Positions 37,101 to 44,146 of a DNA stretch of 64,000 bases are shown one piece after another; positions within the stretch are counted from its first letter, which is position 1, and every line of letters starts with the position of its first letter. Under the pieces are notes generated by a model, which saw only the letters and a list, made by a program, of their open reading frames with translations, ran no database searches and was not told the DNA's origin. Source of the stretch: Kutzneria chonburiensis. Lineage in GTDB: Bacteria > Actinomycetota > Actinomycetes > Mycobacteriales > Pseudonocardiaceae. The stretch is from contig NZ_CP097263.1 in assembly GCF_028622115.1 (NCBI RefSeq), positions 1,674,001 to 1,738,000 of the forward strand, written 5' to 3'. A program made the translations under genes and the position numbers.

Positions 37101-37256
37101 ATAAGGCAACCGAGTCGAGCTGCCGTCGGCGTTCACCGTCACGACGCCGTTCTCCGGAAACTCCTGGGCGGCCCGCAGCAGCGCGGCCACCGCGTCGCGA
37201 GGCTCGTCGGCGGCGAGGACCAGCCGCGGCCCACGGCTGAGTGCGAGTGGCATCAC
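28188..37256 (-). CDS. Hybrid PKS/NRPS megasynthase: AL-ACP-KS-AT-ACP-LLM-C-A-PCP
   Basis: 3022 residues. Acyl-AMP ligase about 1-545 (LSSGSTGAAKAVQLTH); ACP (GLTSV, Ser591); ketosynthase about 643-1067 (TACSTS, Cys814; EAHGTGT; NIGHLD); acyltransferase about 1150-1460 (GHSIGEL, Ser1220; AYHSSLMDP, more malonyl- than methylmalonyl-like); ACP (GADSL, Ser1509); luciferase-like monooxygenase about 1657-2010 (ALWLPERHFHSFG); condensation about 2017-2420 (GHHIVIDAL, His2144-Asp2149); adenylation about 2452-2929 (YTSGSTGQPKGV; NMYGPTEGSV; by-eye code D-G-V-S-I-A-M-V-C, specificity not assignable); PCP (GGHSL, Ser2979). It ends there, with no thioesterase or reductase and no KR/DH. It should load an acyl acid, extend once, oxidise and couple one amino acid. 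The start is GTG 37256 or ATG 37253 after GGGAGG, two bases below the MFS stop. Confidence 0.95.
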   Translation of the reverse strand: MMPLALSRGPRLVLAADEPRDAVAALLRAAQEFPENGVVTVNADGSSTRLPYRDLLSRSRRLLGGLRAAGVLRGDHVLLQGLPLADFFPAFWACVLGGAKPVAIADPVPSSRTGPVVSRVVDTWELLRRPIVVTDAHGVDALPETVGDRAQDIACLDGDPDEPLHRPSEDDTAVLMLSSGSTGAAKAVQLTHRALAEFAAGTRRELGITPSDTSLNWLPVDNSGSFLLYHVLEVFVGCDNVQTPTDLVLGEPLRWLDLVAEHRANHTWAPMFGYQLVSDALAAEPGRSWDLTCLRTLVSGGEQITRPAVARFLAATTQFGVPSDAFRPAWGMAETTTGITWGRLTADRGWHTVLKSSLAGRLRQADPGVAEQDALTFVSVGRPAPGAEVRVTDQAGAVRPEWHIGRLQVRGNRITPGYAEDPAATGSSFVDGWLDTGDLAYIADGEVVITGRAKDIVILNGHNHYCHEIEAVAGTVPGVTAAAAVGVPDDQHGTERLVVFVVAGRAIAAEVKAAVFDRLRLTASRVIVLPDTEFPRTSSGKVRRVELRERLLAGEYDLPANPLDTVRAVVRDLVGADVDDHTPFYELGLTSVTLSQARVRLAKELGMPVGPTVLFEHPTVAALAAHLVGDRPVEDRSDTDTAADDRIAIIGMAARFPGADNIDEFWANLRHGVDSVRVFTAGELADAGVPVAVTEAAGFRPVAGVLDDVTGFDAEFFGVSPREAELTAPAHRLFLQCCHHALEHGGYPAGFDGRIGVFAGSGMQLYGHQDGVGPAFDAEHAMQAAIGGEPDFLASRVAYRLGLTGPAIGVQTACSTSLVAVHLAVQALLTGDADLALAGAAAVRVPQERGYRHEPGSILSESGRCRTFDADADGTVGGNGVAAVLLKRLDQAIADGDTVHAVILGSAVNNDGASKVGFTAPGVAGQAAVVRAAHRRAGVAADSISYVEAHGTGTRLGDPIELSALREAFGNAPGTGFCAIGSVKPNIGHLDTCAGMAGLIKTVLMLRHGEIVPTLNFHTPNPDLGLEGSPFTPAVARQPWVCTGPRRAGVSAFGVGGTNAHVVLEQAPPQRDAVPPRAVVLPLSAKNPDSLARLVVRVADHLDAHPTLVPADLVTTLGLGRAHHAHRVAVVGESARDLAAALRTRPVAEPSPATALVFAFSGQGGSYPGMADMLRADFPAVRELLDRPGSAQVAQFALQVAQARVWHSFGIEPTMVVGHSIGELAALCVAGAFSYEDGLRFVTRRCELMASTAAGGMIAVLADANTARHIADRSGAEIAAVNGNDRHVLCGAPETMDAAITLLDREDIRWRRLSVDRAYHSSLMDPVLPDLRRAASKLSLCPLKIPVVSSLDGAVLPTGALLTPDHLVQHARRPVRFDLALATTVRLGAQRFLDLGPDGGVASLGRQALPGTVWHATQRRSGSHQVLPALADLYEAGFPVTWHPLATGGRRLPLPTYPFHTKPFPPVSEATPMNDFALAEVQALVGHRLGIPATEVAPDRTFLEQGADSLSMMALVRGVADRHGVQIPVRDLFAEVDTPRKLAALLPAPTAAASPAHLASVVVPAASTSPLEVPPAPPAVVTTTSLRGGASDVVRHLVERQLSVAEQLADLMRGQLGLLARENAVHLVEPPVPARQEAEPHRPQVTVKSTREPLPWNGSVPRSGVDFSLYFFGDYPDTAATDKYRLIDEAAAFADRHDFHALWLPERHFHSFGALFPNPSVLAAALAARTERVRLHAGSVVLPLHNPFRVAEEWAVVDNISHGRAGLCVASGWHANDFALAPENYGRHRELVYSQLETVRTLWAGGEVTTTTGDGKQVALRTQPRPIQDRPPLYVAVVGNPDSYRQAAENDLGVVTNLMAQTVEQLAENIALYRKTRAEHGLDPEAGRVVVLLHTFVGDDLDATRETAFRPFCDYLRSSMSLFNQVTNSLGLDIDLAATADGDVDFMLRRAYQRYCESRALIGTPDSCAEVIGRLLDAGTDEFACFVDFGIDTEQVLASLPLLDAMRQRHRPRRGVALTPAQRRIWFLDQLYPGQALYNEPKAIRFDGPLDLETLHAALRRVIDRHPALRAVVEIVDGEPRLVTQPSELDCPTIDCVDVDETMALATVLAEVGRVPFDLANGPLLRLRLLRFGPERHLLFLVGHHIVIDALSTQILVTDLGAAYRDAPLPPISAELTAPVPVDDGRRATDLSFWHGYLEGAQELILPTDRARPPVRSGVGASITRELAHGIGERLREFGARHRSTVFSLLLAALGVALSRLSGQHDIVFGTGYGGRPAGAEGVVGMFVDTVPLRVDLTDDPAFGDLAARVTRSSLAAYEHRQVSFDELVRELNPVRDPGRNPLFQIAVEFETEPGIEFAPEVTAELIDVASDRATMDVMIYLTQHADGVRCLVEYDTALFDGSTVQRLMDYVEHALRHGIARPAESVSALPLTAADRALLAQWQGEPAGAPTQCLHDLVADQARRTPDAVAIVDDHRQLTYRQLDERSDRIAGVLAARGIGSGALVGVCLPRGPELIAALVGVLKSGAGYLPLDAAVPPARIEFMLGDSGAVAVVTTERLLTDLPALATVSPVLVDELDDVPTAPVSAPSTPDSLAYCIYTSGSTGQPKGVLVPHRGPVNLVRWHLAEFEPEDTLQWASPSFDGSVVEIFVTLASGARLVLMDDETRYDPAAVADTVRRHGVQRLSMPFTPLKYLMATRPSLPSLRTLISAGEATGSTPALRAFLDSHPDCVLHNMYGPTEGSVCATAQVVVPGDPAPPIGRPVAGVHVRLLDDCGRPVPVGSVGEIHLGGACVSDGYVNRPAETAAAFVSDPQRPGERLYRTGDLARWRDGVLEYLGRTDDQVKVRGFRIELGEVTRALTGIEGVRDAAVVATKDDNGEAQLVGYVVGDREVADLAAALSDVLPGYSVPRRWVWLDELPVSANGKLDRDRLPEPATRKAECSASVGGLEAQLHVLWCEELDCGPVDVTSSFFDLGGHSLSAVRLRDRVRDRLGLDFPLMEFFRKPTISGLAALLRGAGTTV

Positions 37257-37258
37257 AA

Positions 37259-38452
37259 CTACCTCCCTGATCGGGACCTGACCAGCCCGGCCAGGAGGAA
37301 CGCACCCGCACCCGCTACGGGCACGGCGTGAAAGATCGCGACGACCTCCAGCGCCGGAAGCCTCTGCAACAGAGCGGAGCTGGCCAGCAGGCCGCCGCCG
37401 AGGCCGGCGGTCTCCACCGAGCTGGACAGGCCGAACAGGTATGCCCTCGCCGCCTCCGGTGCAGCCTGGAGCCGGGTGGTGTAGGCGATTTCCGTGAATC
37501 CGTCAGCGAAGCCCGCCACCAGCCCGACAACCGTGAGCAGCACCGGCGGAGGTCCGGTGAACGACAGCACGAACGCCGCCGACATCGCGCAGGTGCCGAC
37601 CGCGAACGCCCGACCGCCGAGCGCGCCCGGCCGACGCTTGATCACGCGGGACACCACGCGGTAGGTCACCAGGCTGCCGACCGCCCATGAGGCCATGAAC
37701 CGGCTCATGTAGCCGGCCGGATCCGCCGGGTCCACGAGGGTCGCGAATACCGGCAGCGCGACGTTGTGCGAGCCGGAGCCGAAGGTGTCCGCGCCACGCA
37801 ACAGAATCATCGCAAGCAGCGGCGCGGACAGCATGCGCAGGCGGCCAGGTCCCGAACCCGGTTCGGCCGAGGACCGCCAACCGCGGTCGGCAGGCAACCG
37901 CAGCAGCGTTGCGGTGGAGAAGAGGAACGACCCCGCGTTGATCAGGAACGCCGCTTCGTAGCCGCCGATGGAAACCAGCGGCGCCGCGGAGGCCAGCCCG
38001 AGCACGGTGGCCAACGACTTGGCGGTGACGAGATAGCCATTGGCGCGCAGAGCGTTCGCCTCGCCGACGATGCCGACGACACTTGTCCGCAATGCCACCG
38101 TGAACAGGCTGGCGCCGGCCCCGAGCACCACCGTGGCCGCGACAAGCGTCACCGGGTTCGCCCACAGCACCAGCGCGACCATCGCCAGCGCCTGCGCGAG
38201 GTCCGTGCCGATCATCAGTCGGCGGCGGTCCGTCCGGGCCGCGAGCCGACCCGCGACCGTGCCCGCCGCGAACCCGGCGGCGAGCCGCAGCGCCATCACC
38301 TCGCCGGTGCCCACCGCGTTGCCGGTGATCCGGTAGGTGAACAGGCTGAGCGCGACCAGGTTCAGGTACGTGCCGTAGGTGGAGACGGAGAAGCCGACGG
38401 CCAGTGCCACCAGGGGCCGACCAGTAGTTCCAAGGATTGCGGTGTTGGCCAT
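37259..38452 (-). CDS. MFS transporter, likely exporter of the cluster product
   Basis: 397 residues with about twelve membrane segments. The loop after helix 2 (GRLAARTDRRRLMIGTDLAQ) is the MFS signature. The sequence resembles MFS_3/enterobactin-exporter-like proteins. I start at ATG 38452 (MANTAILG) behind a GGAGGTACGGGGAG site. It is two bases upstream of the megasynthase in the same operon, which favours export of that product or self-protection. Confidence 0.88.
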   Translation of the reverse strand: MANTAILGTTGRPLVALAVGFSVSTYGTYLNLVALSLFTYRITGNAVGTGEVMALRLAAGFAAGTVAGRLAARTDRRRLMIGTDLAQALAMVALVLWANPVTLVAATVVLGAGASLFTVALRTSVVGIVGEANALRANGYLVTAKSLATVLGLASAAPLVSIGGYEAAFLINAGSFLFSTATLLRLPADRGWRSSAEPGSGPGRLRMLSAPLLAMILLRGADTFGSGSHNVALPVFATLVDPADPAGYMSRFMASWAVGSLVTYRVVSRVIKRRPGALGGRAFAVGTCAMSAAFVLSFTGPPPVLLTVVGLVAGFADGFTEIAYTTRLQAAPEAARAYLFGLSSSVETAGLGGGLLASSALLQRLPALEVVAIFHAVPVAGAGAFLLAGLVRSRSGR

Positions 38453-38489
38453 GAGACTCCCCGTACCTCCACGTGCCGGGACCCGGCGC

Positions 38490-39725
38490 TCATGTCGGCC
38501 ACAAACCGTTGTCTGACAACCGGTCCCGCGCATTCACCAACGTGGCGAGGGTCGGCCCGAGGTAGAGCCGCACGTAGCCGGTGGCGTCGCCGCCGCTGGC
38601 CCGGGCAAGCGGCCACGCATCGGAGAGCACGACACCGCACTCGAGCACTGCCCGCCGCTGATACTCCTCGGTCGTCAGACCAGAAGGCACCGGATAGAGC
38701 ACGTACGGCGCCGCCGGCCCGGCAATCGTCCGGTCCAGTGTGGACGGGGGAAGCCAACTCAGCAGAGCTGCCCGTTTCAGTGCGGTCTCGGTCCGCTGTG
38801 CCTCCAGATACGCGGCCACCTCCACGCGATCGGCCAGCCACTGTGCCATTGCCCACTGCAGATGGATGGCGTAGTTGAAGGTGTGCTGCGGCCGAACCTC
38901 GTTGACGAGGTCGTCCAGTGGGCCAGGCTCGGCGATCACCGCGCCCAACGCCCAGCCGTTGCACCGGAACTGCTTGCCGAGGGAACGAACGCCCAGCCAT
39001 GGCACCGGCGACGGCCGACCGCCCAACCGGTCGAGCAGGATCTCGACCGCCGAGGTCGCCGGGCCAGGGCACATGCCGAAGTAGGCGTCGTCGATGAGGA
39101 TCGCGCAACCACGCCGCAACGCCAGGTCGACCAGCGCCGTGACCAGGCTCGGTGCCCAGTTCGCCCCGGTCGGGTTGTGCTGTGCGTTGATCACGACCAT
39201 GGCGAGGTCGTCAATCGCGTCGGCGGCCGCCAACACCTCGTCCGAGGTCGGTCCGCCGTGCTCGGCCGGATCGAACGGGACGTAGCCGGAGGTGAACCCC
39301 AGCGGCTCGAACACGCCCGCGTAGTCCCACGCCGGGGCGACGGCAAGCACGGTGCCCCGAGGCAGATCGCTCGCGAAATCCCGCATCGCGCTGCGGGTTC
39401 CGGTCCAGCTGACGGCCACCTCCCAGGAGCTGTTCCCGGGAAGGCGCTGGGTGTCGGCGACGTACTCCTTGACCAGTCGTCGCAGTAGCGGCAGTCCGTA
39501 CATGGAGAGCTGGTACCCGTGCGAATCCTGCGGTGCGTTCCGCAGTGCCGACAGCAACTGCGGCGGTGTCTGGCTCCAGGTCTCGCCGAGGCTGAGCAGG
39601 ATCGGCTCGCCGGCGGGCGCACCCGACCGCAGGTACTCGTTCAGCCACGCCACCTCCCGCAGCCGGTTGGGCCGCACGTCGTCAGCCAGCAAGGAGCGCA
39701 GCGGGGACTGCTCGACGCTGGTCAT
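38490..39725 (-). CDS. PLP-dependent aminotransferase, class I/II (fold type I)
   Basis: 411 residues. Fold type I markers: MVVINAQHNPTGANW (the Asn and NPTG motif), AILIDDAYFG (Asp for the PLP nitrogen), and the PLP lysine in GVRSLGKQFRCNGWALG. The C-terminal arginine that binds the substrate carboxylate is probably in GYVRLYLG. It overlaps the methyltransferase by ATGA. It may supply an unusual amino acid for the adenylation domain or amine an acyl intermediate; the substrate is not readable. Confidence 0.87.
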   Translation of the reverse strand: MTSVEQSPLRSLLADDVRPNRLREVAWLNEYLRSGAPAGEPILLSLGETWSQTPPQLLSALRNAPQDSHGYQLSMYGLPLLRRLVKEYVADTQRLPGNSSWEVAVSWTGTRSAMRDFASDLPRGTVLAVAPAWDYAGVFEPLGFTSGYVPFDPAEHGGPTSDEVLAAADAIDDLAMVVINAQHNPTGANWAPSLVTALVDLALRRGCAILIDDAYFGMCPGPATSAVEILLDRLGGRPSPVPWLGVRSLGKQFRCNGWALGAVIAEPGPLDDLVNEVRPQHTFNYAIHLQWAMAQWLADRVEVAAYLEAQRTETALKRAALLSWLPPSTLDRTIAGPAAPYVLYPVPSGLTTEEYQRRAVLECGVVLSDAWPLARASGGDATGYVRLYLGPTLATLVNARDRLSDNGLWPT

Positions 39726-40582
39726 CGCGCCGGCCGCGTGGCGTGCAGCACCGGCTCCGGGTTCGGGTGGCCCGCCCGGAACAGCAGGATCGAATAGCCG
39801 CAGTACGACAGGTTCTCATCGAAGAGTTCGTAGAAGTAGGTCAACCGTTCCCGGAGCGCGTCCACCTTGTCGGTCGGCTGGGCGTCCAGATGCGCCTGGC
39901 CCATCACGGTTTCCACGTACTCGGCGATCCGGTCGCCGGACTGCCGCACGTACTCGTACGGCTCGTCGGCGATCAGGCTCACGCCGGGACGCGAAAACAC
40001 GTCGACCCAGTAGTCCTTGCTCGTCACCGGCAGCGGTACGCCGATGGCCTGCTCGACTGCGCCGCGCAGCGACTCCGGCGGCGCGGAACGGTAGTAGATC
40101 GGCACCGCGGCCAACACACCGCGCGGCGCCAGGACCCGATAGTACTCGTCACCCGCCTTGCCGTGGTCGGACATGAAGGACGTGACGTTGCTGGCGAAGA
40201 CCAGCTCAAAGGTGTTGTCCCGGAACGGCATTCCCTGGCCGTCGCCGAGCACGAAGGTCACGTTGTCGATGCCGGCGGCCCGCGCCTTGGCGTCGGCGAA
40301 GGCGTTCGACACCGGGTTGACGTCCAAGCCGGTCACGGGTGCGTCCAACCAGCTCGCCAGCTCGATCGTGGTGTAGCCCGTGTTGCTGCCGACCTCCAGC
40401 ACCGGCCGGCCGGGGCGCGGACGGGCCAACTGCAGCACGCGCCGCACGGTGTCGCCGCCTCCGGACGGCATGTTCGGCTCGTTGATCAGGCCGACGACGC
40501 TGGAGAAGTCCAGCGCCCTGATCTCGGCGACGGACAGTTGTTCGACGGCCGCCGCGCCGGTGGCGATCGTGGTGGCATCCAT
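39722..40582 (-). CDS. SAM-dependent methyltransferase
   Basis: 286 residues, class I Rossmann fold. Motif I is PVLEVGSNTGYTTIELASWL, motif II VTGLDVNPVSNAFA, and the following FVLGDGQGMPFRDNTFELVF fits a SAM-dependent O-, N- or C-methyltransferase. A GGAG site precedes the ATG. It lies between the PP-loop protein (26-base gap) and the aminotransferase (overlap), so it is probably a tailoring or precursor enzyme of the cluster. Confidence 0.87.
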   Translation of the reverse strand: MDATTIATGAAAVEQLSVAEIRALDFSSVVGLINEPNMPSGGGDTVRRVLQLARPRPGRPVLEVGSNTGYTTIELASWLDAPVTGLDVNPVSNAFADAKARAAGIDNVTFVLGDGQGMPFRDNTFELVFASNVTSFMSDHGKAGDEYYRVLAPRGVLAAVPIYYRSAPPESLRGAVEQAIGVPLPVTSKDYWVDVFSRPGVSLIADEPYEYVRQSGDRIAEYVETVMGQAHLDAQPTDKVDALRERLTYFYELFDENLSYCGYSILLFRAGHPNPEPVLHATRPAR

Positions 40583-40608
40583 GGGAACTCCTCAGGTTGG
40601 TAGTTGGC

Positions 40609-41652
40609 TCAGTCCACGTTCAGCGGCGAGGGGATGCCCAGTTCGACAGCGACCGCGCCGACCGCCGATGTGCGCAGGTTGACGTTGCTGAGCTTGTGCA
40701 GCGCCTCCTCGCGGGTCATGGCGCCGATACGAACGTGGTGCGCCATCTCGTAGACGTAGGGGTGGTACCCGAATCTGCGGATGTGGTCGATGATCAGCAA
40801 CCCGTTGAGCCGGCAGTTGGTGGAGCAGGAGTCGGTGTCCTCCGGCGCGGACCAGCCATGGTCGGCCAGCACCTTCAGCGCACCCGCCTCGGTGTACCCG
40901 GTGGCGTACAACGGGTTCAGCAGGCCGACCGGCAACTCGCCGGAGTCCCGGGTCCACGCGTCCAGGTCCGTCGACAGCTCGGGCGCGGTGGCCCGGACCG
41001 GGTCGATGTTGCGGTCGATCACCTCTCGCAGGAAGGTCGTCGGCACGAACGCGGAGTTCGTGAGCTGACCCGGAGTCCAGCCGCCGGCCAGCAGCGGCAC
41101 CCCGTACGACGCGGCAGTGCGCATGCCCGCGGCGAAAACCATGCCGATGCACGACCCGCACGCCGCCGTCGAATACTTGACGGTCTCCGGGCCGAAGGTG
41201 CCGGTCAGCGCGCTGCGGTAGACGCCGTGCATGACGTGCCGCCTCGGCCGGACGATGATGTGGTCGGCGCCGACACTGTCCAGCACCGCGCTCATGTTCG
41301 CCGCGGTCACCTGGGACAGGAAACCGTTGTCGAGCGTCAGCGCCAGCACCCGCAGCCCGTGCTCGGTGACGAGCTGGATCAACGACAGCGAGCTGTCCTT
41401 GCCGCCGCTGTAGAGCAGAACGACGTCGTGGTCGCCATCGCCGGCGCGGCGGCGGCTCTCCGCGAGCACGGCGCCGACCTCGTCGCGAGAATGATCAACT
41501 CGTTCGGCCTCGGAGCGGCAGTACTCGCACACGCCGTCGGAGTCGAAATCGGCGCCGGGGAAATGCTCCGGCAGCACGCATCGGGTGCAGATCGGATGGT
41601 TGGCATGCACGACGACAGCACCGTTGTCGTCGGTGAAGTAGCTGCCGGTCAC
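40609..41652 (-). CDS. PP-loop ATPase, N-acetyl sugar amidotransferase/ATP-pyrophosphatase-like
   Basis: 347 residues. A four-cysteine cluster comes first (Cys22, 25, 42, 45: ICTRCVLPEHFPG and VCEYCRSE), then the PP-loop SGGKDSS at 82-88, later CGSCIGM and SCSTNC. It resembles WbpG/LpsA-type amidotransferases and other enzymes that adenylate a carbonyl and add nitrogen or sulfur. No glutaminase partner is nearby, so ammonia or sulfur would come from elsewhere. The GTG at 41652 overlaps the MccF-like stop (GTGA). The role in the cluster, amidine/amide or thio group formation, is inferred. Confidence 0.8.
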   Translation of the reverse strand: MTGSYFTDDNGAVVVHANHPICTRCVLPEHFPGADFDSDGVCEYCRSEAERVDHSRDEVGAVLAESRRRAGDGDHDVVLLYSGGKDSSLSLIQLVTEHGLRVLALTLDNGFLSQVTAANMSAVLDSVGADHIIVRPRRHVMHGVYRSALTGTFGPETVKYSTAACGSCIGMVFAAGMRTAASYGVPLLAGGWTPGQLTNSAFVPTTFLREVIDRNIDPVRATAPELSTDLDAWTRDSGELPVGLLNPLYATGYTEAGALKVLADHGWSAPEDTDSCSTNCRLNGLLIIDHIRRFGYHPYVYEMAHHVRIGAMTREEALHKLSNVNLRTSAVGAVAVELGIPSPLNVD

Positions 41653-42668
41653 GGCGTCCTCCTCGGGGTGGGGGTGGTGGCAGGCGCCAGCAGAGTGAGC
41701 TGGCACGCGGTGGCGTCCAACACGGCGCGGCTGCCGACCGGCAGCGTGACCATCGGCTCGGTGTGGCCGAAGTCCACGTCGACGAGCACCGGGAGATCGC
41801 GGTCGCCCACCACGGCGCGAACAACGGCGTCAAAGTCGGTGGATCCCCCGGCCGCGGCGCGTGCGCCGCTGTGTCTGCCGATCACCAGTCCGGCGACGCG
41901 GTCGAGCAGGCCGCTGTCGGCCCACTGAATCAGGTGCGCCCACACCTGGTCCGGCCCCATGCCGGTGAATTCCAGGCACAGGAGCGCGCCGTCCACATCC
42001 GGCAGGTAGGACGTGCCGAACAGATAGGCGGCCGTCTGCGCGCAACCCGGTAGCAGCCAGCCCTCGGCGGTCCCAGGGACGAGGCACCGCCACGGTCCGG
42101 TCCGCTCGACGCGGCGGCGGGTGTCCTCACGATCCCACCACAGCGTCTCGTCGGTCCAGGATGCCGGTGCCCGCAACGGCTCTGGCCTCATCGCCGGATC
42201 GAGCGCGCGGCGCAGGGCGTCCATTGTGTACGCCCACGGGCCGCCCCATTCGCCCCATTCCGACATCAGCATCGGCCCGTGGAAGGTGACCAGCCCGGCG
42301 CAGGCCAGGGTGGCCCACAGCATGGACGTGACGTCGCTGTATCCGATGATCGGCAGTGCCGCCTCTCTGACCAGTTCCCAGTCGATGTGCCGAAGCACCG
42401 CGGAACAGGTGTAGCCGCCAGTGGTGCACAGCACGGCCCCCACTCGGTCGTCGAGCAGCAGCTTGTGCAGCTCGTCGGCCAACTGCCGGGGATCGGCGGC
42501 AGAAATGCCGTTGTTCGTCGCGGATGACGGTGTCACCACGACTTCGCGCCCGAGTGCCGCGAGCGCGCGGCGGTAGCGGCGCGGGAACAGGGCGGGCGCG
42601 GGTGACGACGGCGTCCAGACAGCGATCGCGGCGTTCGGCGCGGGTTGATGGGGAAGCCGAGTCACCAT
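41649..42668 (-). CDS. S66 peptidase, LD-carboxypeptidase / MccF-like self-immunity protein
   Basis: 339 residues. The nucleophile is Ser111 in PIIGYSDVTSML, and the Glu/His partners are in the C-terminal region (LCLEFTGMGP and DVDFGHTEPMVTLPVG). The family contains murein LD-carboxypeptidases and MccF, which inactivates microcin C by cleaving the amide between an amino acid and a nucleotide. No signal peptide is seen, which argues for a cytosolic immunity role over a wall role. It overlaps the MetRS gene by 7 bases and the PP-loop gene by 4, so it belongs to the biosynthetic operon. Confidence 0.85.
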   Translation of the reverse strand: MVTRLPHQPAPNAAIAVWTPSSPAPALFPRRYRRALAALGREVVVTPSSATNNGISAADPRQLADELHKLLLDDRVGAVLCTTGGYTCSAVLRHIDWELVREAALPIIGYSDVTSMLWATLACAGLVTFHGPMLMSEWGEWGGPWAYTMDALRRALDPAMRPEPLRAPASWTDETLWWDREDTRRRVERTGPWRCLVPGTAEGWLLPGCAQTAAYLFGTSYLPDVDGALLCLEFTGMGPDQVWAHLIQWADSGLLDRVAGLVIGRHSGARAAAGGSTDFDAVVRAVVGDRDLPVLVDVDFGHTEPMVTLPVGSRAVLDATACQLTLLAPATTPTPRRTP

Positions 42669-44146
42669 GTCAGCTCCAGCCTCGGGAAGAGGTGCGGCTT
42701 GACCACGATCTTCGCGTTGTCGCCGGTGCCGAGCGCGGCCGCCATCCGGCTCGAGGCGCCGGGCAGGATCGGACCCAACAACCTGGCCGCCATGCGTAGT
42801 ACCTCGACGAGCGTGTGCAGCGCCGTGTCGAGCACGTCGTGGTCCGTGACAGCCCACGGCGCGCGCTCGTTGACGTAGGCGTTGGCGGCGTGGACGAGCT
42901 GCGTCAGTTGCCGCACGGCTTCCTGGTGATCGAACCTGTCGAACGCCTCGTCGTAGCTTGCCGCTTGCGACTTCGCCGTGGCCAGCAAGGAGATTTCCAA
43001 CGGCCCTCGTGCGCCCGCCGTGGGCACGATACCGCCTCGGTAACACCCGACCATCGCGGTGACCCGATCGACCAGGTTGCCAAGACCGTTGCACAGATCG
43101 GTGTTGTACCGGGTGACCAGCCGCTGGTCGGTGAACTCCGCGTCGGCCCATGGCGAGAACTCCGCGAGCATCAGGTATCGGACGGCCTCAGTGCCGTACC
43201 GGTGTACGAGCTCGAGTGGATCGACGACGATGCCGAGCGACTTGCTGAGCTTCTGTCCGGACAGGGTGATGTGCCCGTGCACCACGAGGTCCGTCGGCAG
43301 TGGAAGGCCGGCCGACATCAGCATCGCCGGCCAGTACACGGCATGGAACCGTGCGACATCCTTGCCCAGCACGTGGATCCGACGCGCGGCATCCCGCCAG
43401 AACCGCCCGTAGTCGGCGTCATCGCGCACCCAGCCCAGCGCGTTGACGTAGTTCGTCAGCGCGTCGAACCACACGTACATGATCTGACTGTCGTCGCCGG
43501 GGACCGGAATACCCCAGCCGTGCGCCCTCGATGTCGACCGCGAGATGCTGATGTCGGTCAGGCCGCCGCGGACCAGGCCGAGCATTTCGTTGCGCCTCGA
43601 TTCCGGCCTGACCCTGATCTGACCGCTGGCCAGGGCGGTGGCCAGGGTCTCCTGGTAGCGGGACAGCCGGAAGAAGTAGTTCCGCTCCTTGACGACGACA
43701 GGTTCCCGCTGGTGTGCCGGGCATTTGCCGTTGACCAGATCGGCGGGCACGCGAAACTCCTCACACCCGACGCAGTACACGCCCTCGTAGTAGCGGGAGT
43801 AGATGTCGCCCCGCTCGGCCATTCGCCGCCAGAGCGCCGCGGCGCCGGTCATATGGTCCTGATCCACACTGGTCCGCACGAACCGGTCCACCGTCACGTC
43901 CAGCTGCTCGGTCAGGACGGCGAAAGTGGCCGCGTGCCGCGCGACGACAACTGCCGTCGGCTCGCCGAGGCGTTGTGCGGACTGAACGTTCTTCAGACTG
44001 TTCTCGTCGGTGCCGCTGGAGAAGAAGACGTCATCGGCCCGGGACAGGTGCCTGGCGAGTGCGTCGGCCTGCACGAACTCGAGCGCGTGACCAAGGTGCG
44101 GGCGTGCGTTGACGTACGGGATCGTCGTGGAGAGGAAGGTGGCCAT
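42662..44146 (-). CDS. Methionyl-tRNA synthetase (second copy in a biosynthetic cluster)
   Basis: 494 residues, class I. HIGH is PHLGH (His17-His20) and KMSKS is KLSKS (299-303). A zinc knuckle has CVGCEEF and GKCPAH. Other MetRS signatures are MYVWFDALTNYVNALG and GKDVARFHAVYWPAMLMSAG. The anticodon-binding helices follow (YNTDLCNGLGNLVDRV), and there is no C-terminal dimer domain, so it looks like a complete, functional enzyme. It overlaps the genes on both sides inside the operon, so it is unlikely to be the housekeeping copy. It may be a drug-resistant duplicate or supply Met-tRNA or Met-AMP to the pathway. Confidence 0.92.
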   Translation of the reverse strand: MATFLSTTIPYVNARPHLGHALEFVQADALARHLSRADDVFFSSGTDENSLKNVQSAQRLGEPTAVVVARHAATFAVLTEQLDVTVDRFVRTSVDQDHMTGAAALWRRMAERGDIYSRYYEGVYCVGCEEFRVPADLVNGKCPAHQREPVVVKERNYFFRLSRYQETLATALASGQIRVRPESRRNEMLGLVRGGLTDISISRSTSRAHGWGIPVPGDDSQIMYVWFDALTNYVNALGWVRDDADYGRFWRDAARRIHVLGKDVARFHAVYWPAMLMSAGLPLPTDLVVHGHITLSGQKLSKSLGIVVDPLELVHRYGTEAVRYLMLAEFSPWADAEFTDQRLVTRYNTDLCNGLGNLVDRVTAMVGCYRGGIVPTAGARGPLEISLLATAKSQAASYDEAFDRFDHQEAVRQLTQLVHAANAYVNERAPWAVTDHDVLDTALHTLVEVLRMAARLLGPILPGASSRMAAALGTGDNAKIVVKPHLFPRLELTW

